Assembly: GCA_015234495.1 (NCBI GenBank)
Contig: JADGMZ010000359.1
Coordinates: 1-11,375, forward strand
Length of the DNA stretch: 11,375 nucleotides
From: Brevundimonas sp.
GTDB taxonomy: Bacteria > Pseudomonadota > Alphaproteobacteria > Caulobacterales > Caulobacteraceae
Direction: 5' to 3'
Part shown: piece by piece, positions 5,065-10,291 of the stretch
Numbering within the stretch: the first letter of the stretch is position 1
How the letters are laid out: each line of letters starts with the position of its first letter
Notes under the pieces: model-generated
What the model was told of the DNA's origin: nothing
The model's database searches: none
What the model saw: only the letters and a program-made list of their open reading frames with translations
Program-made: the position numbers and the translations under genes

Positions 5065-5325
5065 ATGGCCATCCGCGTACAGCTCGACCGCATCCTCCTC
5101 GAACGGCGCATGTCGCTGACCGAGCTGGCCGACCGCGTCGGCGTGACCCTGGCCAACCTGTCGATCCTCAAGACCGGCAAGGCGCGGGCCATCCGCTTCA
5201 CCACCCTGGACGCCCTGTGCCGCGAGCTGGACTGCCAGCCGGGCGACCTGCTGACGCAGACGCCGGGGCCGCAGGACGCCGGCTCGGACGAGGACCCGGA
5301 CGGGAACGCCCCCGGCACGACATGA
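5065..5325 (+). CDS. Small XRE/Cro-CI family helix-turn-helix regulator (YozG-like)
   Basis: The 86-residue protein is almost only a DNA-binding domain. The helix-turn-helix lies at about residues 17-36 (SLTELADRVGVTLANLSILK), followed by RFTTLDALCRELDCQPGDLL (44-63), which closes the five-helix fold. The tail from residue 64 is acidic and glycine/proline-rich, probably disordered. The family belongs to the Cro/C1-type regulators that accompany DUF2975 genes. The start at ATG 5065 has GAGAAAG about 6 nt upstream. The stop codon overlaps the start of the Smr gene as ATGA, so regulator and Smr protein are likely translationally coupled. It may regulate its own operon, but I see no palindromic operator immediately upstream of 4442. 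Confidence 0.9.
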   Translation: MAIRVQLDRILLERRMSLTELADRVGVTLANLSILKTGKARAIRFTTLDALCRELDCQPGDLLTQTPGPQDAGSDEDPDGNAPGTT

Positions 5326-5867
5326 GCCGCCGCGAGGACCTGAGCCCGGAGGATCGCCGCATCTGGGCCCGGGTCGCCGGCTCGGTGACGCCGTCGAAGC
5401 CGAAGAAGCCGCTGCGGGTGACGCCGGGGGCCGCAGACATCCCTCCGCCCGCCGCGCCCCTGGCGAAGGGGGCGGCGAAACCCCGGCCCGCCCCGCCGCC
5501 GTATCGTCCGCCGGTCAGCGCCCCGGCGCGCGCTCGGGGCACGCCGGAGGAACTGGAGCCGCGCCGCCAGCGCCGGCTGTCGCGCGAGCGCGATCCGATC
5601 GAGGCGAAGATCGACCTGCACGGCTATGGCCGCTTCCAGGCCCAGGACGCGCTGACGGCGTTTCTGATGGGTGCGCAGGCGCGGGGCTATCGCGCCGTGC
5701 TGGTGGTCACCGGACAGGGACGGCGCGGCGGGACGGGCGTGATCCGCGCCTCGGTGCACGAATGGCTGCAGGCGCCGGCGTTGCGCGGGGTGGTGTCGGG
5801 GTTCGCGCCGGCCGCGCGCCATCACGGCGGCGACGGGGCGATGTATGTGACGATCCGGCGGCGTTAG
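5322..5867 (+). CDS. Smr (MutS2 C-terminal) domain protein
   Basis: This is a 181-residue stand-alone Smr protein. The N-terminal 80 residues are proline/alanine-rich and basic, probably disordered. The Smr domain starts near residue 94 with KIDLHGYGRFQAQDAL: DLHG at 98-101 is the first signature. VVTGQGRRGGTGVIR at 128-142 is the second, TGxG-type motif. GFAPAARHHGGDGAMYVTIRR at 160-180 is the closing HGG-x-G-A-x-Y-V strand. Smr domains in other proteins nick DNA or cleave RNA; the activity here is unknown. I chose ATG 5322 because it overlaps the XRE stop (ATGA) and gives the MSRREDLSPEDRRIW N-terminus typical of alphaproteobacterial Smr proteins. The 3' end overlaps the convergent kinase gene by 4 bp. 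Confidence 0.9.
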   Translation: MSRREDLSPEDRRIWARVAGSVTPSKPKKPLRVTPGAADIPPPAAPLAKGAAKPRPAPPPYRPPVSAPARARGTPEELEPRRQRRLSRERDPIEAKIDLHGYGRFQAQDALTAFLMGAQARGYRAVLVVTGQGRRGGTGVIRASVHEWLQAPALRGVVSGFAPAARHHGGDGAMYVTIRRR

Positions 5868-6868
5868 AGCCGCAGCCCCGCCGCCTTCGCCAGCATCTCC
5901 AGCGACACCATCGGCCGCGGCCCCCAGTGGGCGATGACTTCCGCCGCCGCCAGCGAGCCCAGCTTGCCGGCGTCCTCCAGCGACAGGCCGCGGGCGAGGC
6001 CGAGCAGGAAGCCGGCGGCGTACTGGTCGCCGGCGCCGGTGGTGTCGACGACCTTGTCGACCGGACAGGCGGCGACCTCGACCCGGTCGGCGCCGTTGCG
6101 GCCGAACACCACCGAACCGGCGGCGCCGCGGGTGACGGCGGCGGTCTCGACGATGCGGCCGAGGTGGGCGGCGGCGGTGTCGAATTCCTCGGTCTCGAAC
6201 AGGGCGGCCAGCTCCGCCTCATTGGCGAGGACGATGTCGGCCGAGGCCTCGATGAAGGCCAGCAGCTCGGCGCGCCAGCGGTGGACGACGAAGCTGTCGG
6301 ACAGGGTGATGGCGACCTTGCGCCCGGCGGCGTGGGCGGCGGCGGCGGCGGCCTCGAACGCGGCGCGGGCCGGAGCCGGGTCGAACAGATAGCCCTCCAG
6401 ATAGACGATGGCCGAAGCCCCGACGACGGCCGGGTCGATGTCGGCGACGGTCAGCTGGTTGGCGGCGCCGAGGAAGGTGCACATGGTGCGCTGGCCGTCG
6501 GGGGTGACGTTGATCATGCACACGCCGGTGGCGCTGTCGGTCAGCGGCGGGGTGGCGAAATGGACTCCGACGGCGTGGATGTCGTGGGTGAAGACCCCGC
6601 CCAGCTGGTCGGCGGCGACCTTGCCGATGTAGGCGGCGCGGCCGCCGAAGGAGCCGACGCCGGCGACGGTGTTGCCGGCCGAGCCGCCCGAGGCCTCGAC
6701 CCCCGCGGCCATGGCGGCGTAGAGGGCGGCGCTGCGCTCGGCGTCGACCAGCTGCATCGAGCCGGGGGTCAGGCCCTGGGCCTCGAGGAAGGCGGGCTCG
6801 CAGGGGGCGAGGACGTCGACGATGGCGTTGCCGACGGCGCAGACGTCATGAAGGGGGGCTTGGGTCAT
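5864..6868 (-). CDS. PfkB-family carbohydrate/nucleoside kinase, probably adenosine kinase
   Basis: The 334-residue protein is a ribokinase-fold (PfkB) kinase. It has the N-terminal signature region GGSAGNTVAGVGSFGG (61-76), NEAEL (216-220), and the C-terminal PfkB signature VDTTGAGDQYAAGFLLGLA (274-292) with Asp281 as catalytic base and the GAG anion hole. The VGNAIVDVL start (12-20) and the Gln-Tyr after GAGD match the alphaproteobacterial group annotated as adenosine kinase, which makes AMP from adenosine and ATP. Another nucleoside or sugar substrate cannot be excluded from sequence alone. With amn at the right end of the window, it suggests active purine turnover, although the two genes are not linked. 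The start at ATG 6868 is preceded by a possible -10 (CTAAAG) 7 nt away, hinting at a leaderless transcript. The stop codon overlaps that of smr. Confidence 0.88.
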   Translation of the reverse strand: MTQAPLHDVCAVGNAIVDVLAPCEPAFLEAQGLTPGSMQLVDAERSAALYAAMAAGVEASGGSAGNTVAGVGSFGGRAAYIGKVAADQLGGVFTHDIHAVGVHFATPPLTDSATGVCMINVTPDGQRTMCTFLGAANQLTVADIDPAVVGASAIVYLEGYLFDPAPARAAFEAAAAAAHAAGRKVAITLSDSFVVHRWRAELLAFIEASADIVLANEAELAALFETEEFDTAAAHLGRIVETAAVTRGAAGSVVFGRNGADRVEVAACPVDKVVDTTGAGDQYAAGFLLGLARGLSLEDAGKLGSLAAAEVIAHWGPRPMVSLEMLAKAAGLRL

Positions 6869-6958
6869 CGGCGGCCTTTAGCGAAACCGCCGCGGCGCGT
6901 CATCCAAAAACCCATAAGGATGTCTTTATACGATTTTCCGGCCTGGCTATAAGACCGC
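6869..6958. promoter_or_regulatory. Divergent promoter region, kinase / ATP-grasp gene
   Basis: Ninety bases separate the two divergent starts. For the plus strand, TATAAG at 6948-6953 lies 5 nt before the ATG at 6959, so transcription should begin at or beside the start codon (leaderless). The -35 is weak (TTTATA at 6925-6930, 17-nt spacing). For the minus strand, CTAAAG lies 7 nt before the kinase ATG, and TATAAA around 6924-6929 is an alternative -10. Confidence 0.5.
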
Positions 6959-7828
6959 ATGACCCGCATCGCCGTGCTGACGCCCGATCCGTCCGACCCG
7001 TCCTACGCCGACCAGTGGCCGGGGGTGCTGGAGCGGCTCGGCGAGGCGCTGGCCCCGGCGGGCGTCACGGTCGAGCCGACGCCGTGGACCGACCATGTCG
7101 GGGACGCCTCGGGCCTGGCCGGCCGGCCGCTGGTGCTGCCGCTGATCGTCTGGGGCTACCATCTCGACCATGCGCGCTGGATGAAGGCCTGCGCGACCTG
7201 GGCGGCGGCCGGGGTGAGGATGCTCAATCCGCCGTCGGTGATCGGCTGGAACTCCGACAAGGCCTACCTCGCCCGGCTGGCGGAGAAGGGGGTGGCCATC
7301 CCGGAGACGATCTGGTCGGAGCGGGCGACCCAGGCCGGGGTGGATGCGGCCTTCGAGCGGTTCGGGACCGGGACGGTGATCGTCAAGCCGCGGGTGTCGG
7401 GCGGGGCGTGGAAGACGCTGCGGCTGTCGCGCGGCGAGCGGCTGGCCGACGCGCCCGACGGGCCGGCGATGATCCAGCCCTACCTGCCGGCCATCGAGAC
7501 CGAGGGCGAGACCTCGCTGCTGTTCTTCGGCGGCGAGCTGAGCCACGTGGTCAACAAGCGGCCGGTGAGCGGCGAGTTCCGGGTGCAGGTGCAGTTCGGC
7601 GGCGGCTATACGGCGCTGGCGGCGCCGCCGGCCGGGGCGCTGGCCCTGGCGGAGAAGGCGCTGGCCGCGATCGACGAGGATCTGCTGTACGCCCGCATCG
7701 ACGTGGCGCGCGGGGCGGACGGCGAATGGCTGCTGATGGAGGCCGAGCTGATCGAGCCGGACTTCTATCTCGGCTCGGCGCCGGAGGGCGGGGCGCGGTT
7801 CGCGGAGGCGGTGAAGGCGCGGCTCTAG
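6959..7828 (+). CDS. ATP-grasp ligase related to O-ureido-D-serine cyclo-ligase (DcsG-like)
   Basis: This 289-residue protein has the ATP-grasp fold of the RimK/glutathione-synthetase type. The N-terminal substrate domain starts with TRIAVLTPDPSDPSYADQW and contains LPLIVWGYHLDHARW (60-74). WNSDKAYLARLAEKG (97-111) leads into the ATP domain. VIVKPRVSGGAWKT (140-153) and MIQPYLPAIETEGETSLLFF (171-190) form the nucleotide-binding part. YARIDV (244-249) and LMEAELIEPDFYL (259-271) supply metal-binding acidic residues. The overall pattern matches proteins annotated as DcsG-like, the enzyme that closes D-cycloserine in Streptomyces. No other cycloserine gene is present here, so the real substrate is unknown and antibiotic synthesis should not be assumed. 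There is no Shine-Dalgarno; a -10 sits just before the ATG. The 3' end overlaps nth. Confidence 0.82.
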   Translation: MTRIAVLTPDPSDPSYADQWPGVLERLGEALAPAGVTVEPTPWTDHVGDASGLAGRPLVLPLIVWGYHLDHARWMKACATWAAAGVRMLNPPSVIGWNSDKAYLARLAEKGVAIPETIWSERATQAGVDAAFERFGTGTVIVKPRVSGGAWKTLRLSRGERLADAPDGPAMIQPYLPAIETEGETSLLFFGGELSHVVNKRPVSGEFRVQVQFGGGYTALAAPPAGALALAEKALAAIDEDLLYARIDVARGADGEWLLMEAELIEPDFYLGSAPEGGARFAEAVKARL

Positions 7829-8556
7829 CCGGCCTGACCCAGCGCCATCAGCCCGGCCCGCGAGGGGCACAGGTCGCTGATCACGCAGGCGCTGCATTTC
7901 GGCTTGCGGGCGGTGCAGACGTAGCGGCCGTGCAGGATCAGCCAGTGGTGGGCCTTGGGCAGCCAGTCGTCGGGGACGACCTGGTGCAGCTGGGCCTCGA
8001 CCTTGTCGGGCGTGGCGGCGTTGGTGAGGCCGAGGCGGTGCGAGACGCGGAAGACGTGGGTGTCGACCGCAATAGCCGGCTCGACGCCCAGTTCGTTGAG
8101 CACCACGCTGGCGGTCTTGCGGCCGACGCCGGGCAGGGCCTGCAGGTCGGCGCGGGTCAGGGGGACCTCGCCGCCGTGCCGCTCCAGCACGAGGCGGCTC
8201 AGGGCGATGACGTTCCTCGCCTTGCCGCGGTACAGGCCGATGGAGGAGATGAAGGGGATCAGCCCCTCTTCGCCGAGGGCCAGCATCCTCTCCGGGGTGT
8301 CGGCGACGGCGAACAGCCGGTCGGTGGCCTTGTTGACGGCGACGTCGGTGGCCTGGGCCGAAAGGGCGACGGCGACGACCAGGGTGAAGGGGCTGGACCA
8401 GTTTAGCTCGGTCTTCGGGTCGGGCATGACCCCGGACAGGCGGGCGAAGACCGCCTCCACCCGGTCTTCGTCCGGCGGCCAGCGCAGCACCGGGACCATG
8501 GGACCGGTGAGCACGGCGGGGCGTTTCGGCGGGGTCCTGGAGCGGGCCTTGGGCAT
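7825..8556 (-). CDS. nth: Endonuclease III (DNA glycosylase/AP lyase)
   Basis: Nth removes oxidised pyrimidines and cleaves the abasic site in base-excision repair. The 243-residue protein has the complete signature set: LSAQATD (65-71), the helix-hairpin-helix LPGVGRKTASVVL (141-153) with catalytic Lys147, VDTHVFRVSHRLGL (164-177) with catalytic Asp165, and a [4Fe-4S] cluster motif with Cys214, Cys221, Cys224 and Cys230 (spacing C-x6-C-x2-C-x5-C, exactly as in E. coli). A 20-30 residue basic and proline-rich N-terminal extension precedes the core; Met20 is a possible shorter start. The gene stops inside the palindrome CTAG, which also ends the convergent ATP-grasp gene. A small membrane-protein gene lies 39 nt upstream on the same strand. 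Confidence 0.96.
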   Translation of the reverse strand: MPKARSRTPPKRPAVLTGPMVPVLRWPPDEDRVEAVFARLSGVMPDPKTELNWSSPFTLVVAVALSAQATDVAVNKATDRLFAVADTPERMLALGEEGLIPFISSIGLYRGKARNVIALSRLVLERHGGEVPLTRADLQALPGVGRKTASVVLNELGVEPAIAVDTHVFRVSHRLGLTNAATPDKVEAQLHQVVPDDWLPKAHHWLILHGRYVCTARKPKCSACVISDLCPSRAGLMALGQAG

Positions 8557-8595
8557 GGCGGGGAGGTAGCAGACCCCGTCGCCGACCGGGAGGCT

Positions 8596-8745
8596 CTACC
8601 TGGCCGGAGCGGCGGGCATGGCCAGGGCGGCGAGCCCGAGCGCGAGGCCGATGAAGCCGAACCACTGCGGCAGGTCGAACAGCAGCGCCCCGCCGAGGAT
8701 CAGGAGGCTGACGGTGTGGACCGCGCGGGAGGCGTTGGCTGGCAT
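8596..8745 (-). CDS. Predicted 49-residue two-helix membrane protein
   Basis: ATG at 8745 opens a 49-codon frame, MPANASRAVHTVSLLILGGA and onward, ending in TAG at 8596. Residues about 9-25 (VHTVSLLILGGALLFDL) and 28-44 (WFGFIGLALGLAALAMP) are hydrophobic, suggesting a helical hairpin in the membrane. AGGAG precedes the ATG at 9 nt, a good ribosome-binding site. The same frame is open to an ATG at 8901, but the extra 52 residues are arginine- and cysteine-rich, lack any family look and overlap the creatininase promoter, so I prefer the short start. It lies 39 nt upstream of nth and may share its transcript. I do not recognise the family. Confidence 0.6.
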   Translation of the reverse strand: MPANASRAVHTVSLLILGGALLFDLPQWFGFIGLALGLAALAMPAAPAR

Positions 8746-8899
8746 GGGCTGGGGCTCCTGTTCCGGGCAAGCGTCGCTGTTCGCCGAACAAGGGTCAAGG
8801 CCGACCTGCACGCGGCGGGCGCGGAGGTGGCGACAGGGTCGAGGGTTGGCGCGGGCGGCCCGGGGGGCTAGGCACCTTACGACTGTCCCGGAGTTCCCC
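8746..8899. promoter_or_regulatory. Divergent upstream region of the small membrane protein and creatininase genes
   Basis: These 154 bases lie between divergent starts. The ribosome-binding sites are visible on both sides: AGGAG for the minus-strand gene, and CGGAG 6 nt before the ATG at 8900. I could not assign a convincing promoter pair in either direction; GCTAGGCACC near 8868-8877 is a poor -10 candidate. Confidence 0.35.
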
Positions 8900-9649
8900 A
8901 TGCTGATTCACCTGTCGTCCTGGCCCGAGATCGATGCGCGGCTGAAATCCACCAAGACCGTGATCGTGCCGATCGGCTCGAACGAGCAGCACGGGCCGAC
9001 CGGCCTGCTGGGCACCGACTGGCTGTGCCCCGAGATCATCGCCCATGCGGCCGAAAAGCAGGACGAGCAGATCGTGGTGGCCCCGACCTTCAACATCGGC
9101 ATGGCCCAGCATCACCTGGCCTTCGCCGGCACCATCAGCCTGCGGCCGTCGACCTTCATGGCGGCGATCACCGACTGGGTCTCGTCGCTCAACCGGCACG
9201 GCTTCGAGCGGATCTATTTCCTCAACGGCCACGGCGGCAATGTCGCCACCATCGAGGCCACCTTCGCCGAGATCTACGCCGAGTGGAGCTTCCTCGAGGA
9301 GCGGGCGCCGTTCGCGCTGAAGCTGAAGAACTGGTGGGACCTGCCCGGCGTGCACGGGCTGTGCACGCGAATGTTCCCGACCGGCCACGGCATGCACGCC
9401 ACGCCGTCGGAGGTGGCGGTCACCCAGGCGGCCTATCCGGAGCGGATCAAGACCGCCGTCCTGGAGCCGAAGATCGCCCCGGTCGGCCCGATCCGCGACG
9501 CCCTGGACTACCGCGCCCGCTTCCCCGACGGCCGCATCGGCTCGGATCCGCTGCAGGCCAGCCCGGAAAAGGGGCAGGAGATCATCGACGCCGCCGTTCC
9601 CGCCCTGCTGAAGGACGTGGCGGAGTTCTCGGCCGAGGTCTTGCCGTAA
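8900..9649 (+). CDS. Creatininase-family metal-dependent amidohydrolase
   Basis: This is a 249-residue protein of the creatininase superfamily, which includes creatininase, FAPy deformylase ArfB and the mycofactocin peptidase MftE. Metal ligands are visible: Glu29 and His31 in VIVPIGSNEQHGPTGLLGTD (residues 21-40), Asp40, His111 in YFLNGHGGN (106-114), and Glu171 in GHGMHATPSE (162-171). These form the usual dinuclear site and the enzyme should be active. The natural substrate cannot be assigned; riboflavin/F420-pathway or mycofactocin partners are absent nearby. The start at ATG 8900 has CGGAG 6 nt upstream and begins at the family's usual N-terminus. The frame extends upstream without a stop, but the extension is not family-like. 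A phasin-like gene follows after 26 nt and may be cotranscribed. Confidence 0.9.
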   Translation: MLIHLSSWPEIDARLKSTKTVIVPIGSNEQHGPTGLLGTDWLCPEIIAHAAEKQDEQIVVAPTFNIGMAQHHLAFAGTISLRPSTFMAAITDWVSSLNRHGFERIYFLNGHGGNVATIEATFAEIYAEWSFLEERAPFALKLKNWWDLPGVHGLCTRMFPTGHGMHATPSEVAVTQAAYPERIKTAVLEPKIAPVGPIRDALDYRARFPDGRIGSDPLQASPEKGQEIIDAAVPALLKDVAEFSAEVLP

Positions 9650-9675
9650 CCTCGATTGGCGCGCACGGTCGGGAA

Positions 9676-10137
9676 ATGAACCCTGCCCGTGACGCCGCCC
9701 GCACCGCCCGCGCCGGGCAAGAACTTCTCCAGGCCTCGAGCGACGTCATCGCCCGCCGGCTGGAGATCGTCGCCGAGGCGGTGCGCGATCCGCTGAAGGC
9801 CGATCTGCGCGAACTAACCCTGATGGGCTCCGAAAAGGTCGAGGCGCTGGCCGCCTCGGCGGCGGCGGGGCTGAGCGGGGCGGCGGCGATGGCGGCCAGC
9901 GGCGGCGCCGTGGCGGCCCGTGAGACGGCGGCGGCTCAGTCGGCGCTGGCGGCCGTCATGAAGGCGGGACATCCGGCCGAGGCGGCCCTGGCCCAGAGCG
10001 CCTGGGCCACGGCGGCGATGGGCCGCGCCGTGCGCGACGGCTGGGCCCTGGGGGCCACGATGCTCAAGCTCCAGGCCGATGCGCTGGCGCCGATCCACAA
10101 GGCGGCCGTCGCCAATGCCAAGCGGCTGAAGAAATAG
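9676..10137 (+). CDS. Phasin-like alpha-helical protein
   Basis: The 153-residue product is alanine-rich and almost wholly helical, with no signal peptide or membrane span. The first half (QELLQASSDVIARRLEIVAE, residues 15-34) and the end (LKLQADALAPIHKAAVANAK, 130-149) resemble the phasin_2 group, which coat polyhydroxyalkanoate granules. The repeated alanine/serine heptads support coiled-coil or amphipathic packing. No PHA synthase, depolymerase or regulator is in the window, so the granule role is inferred from composition and helical pattern. The ATG at 9676 lacks a clear Shine-Dalgarno; it lies 26 nt after the creatininase stop. A strong GC hairpin follows 4 nt after its stop codon. An unrelated Ala-rich helical protein is the main alternative. 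Confidence 0.65.
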   Translation: MNPARDAARTARAGQELLQASSDVIARRLEIVAEAVRDPLKADLRELTLMGSEKVEALAASAAAGLSGAAAMAASGGAVAARETAAAQSALAAVMKAGHPAEAALAQSAWATAAMGRAVRDGWALGATMLKLQADALAPIHKAAVANAKRLKK

Positions 10138-10141
10138 ATCT

Positions 10142-10162
10142 CCCTCCCCGGGACGGGGAGGG
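10142..10162. repeat. REP-like hairpin, copy 1 (CCCTCCCC/GGGGAGGG)
   Basis: Perfect 8-bp arms surround the loop GGGAC, directly after the phasin stop codon. The whole 21-bp unit is repeated exactly at 10265-10285. It may serve as a 3' stabiliser or weak terminator for the phasin transcript; no T-run follows, so a standard intrinsic terminator is unlikely. Confidence 0.7.
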
Positions 10163-10248
10163 TCGTCGGCGCGGAGCGGCGGCGGGGCGGGGGCGGCCCG
10201 GCGAGACAGGCCGCGGCCCGCGCTCGCGTCACCGGGGCGTTCCCACCC

Positions 10249-10263
10249 GGTCGCTGCGCGACC
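10249..10263. repeat. Hairpin GGTCGC-TGC-GCGACC
   Basis: Perfect 6-bp arms with a 3-nt loop, immediately before the second copy of the CCCTCCCC hairpin. Together they resemble a composite repeat unit. Confidence 0.6.
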
Positions 10264-10264
10264 C

Positions 10265-10285
10265 CCCTCCCCGGGACGGGGAGGG
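10265..10285. repeat. REP-like hairpin, copy 2 (CCCTCCCC/GGGGAGGG)
   Basis: Identical over all 21 bases to 10142-10162, in the same orientation and 123 bp away. It ends 6 nt before the amn stop codon (TAA on the minus strand at 10294-10292). Confidence 0.7.
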
Positions 10286-10291
10286 AGAGGG

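Larger units (their letters stand above)
10138..10291. other. REP-like intergenic patch between convergent phasin and amn genes
   Basis: The 154 bases contain three hairpins: two identical CCCTCCCC/GGGGAGGG units and GGTCGC-TGC-GCGACC at 10249-10263. The rest is very GC-rich with short G runs. Nothing looks coding. Position between two convergent 3' ends and the palindrome arrangement match REP/BIME-type patches. Confidence 0.6.

Noticed and set aside
5762..6952. 396-codon plus-strand frame antisense to the kinase
   Set aside because: Gly/Ala/Val/Asp-rich shadow translation of the kinase complement.
7015..8406. 463-codon plus-strand frame overlapping the ATP-grasp gene and antisense to nth
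   Set aside because: It is a shadow frame created by GC third-position bias; no family signature.
6947..8791. 614-codon minus-strand frame antisense to the ATP-grasp gene and out of frame with nth
   Set aside because: Composition is Arg/Pro/Gly-rich without a recognisable domain, and it covers two well-supported genes.
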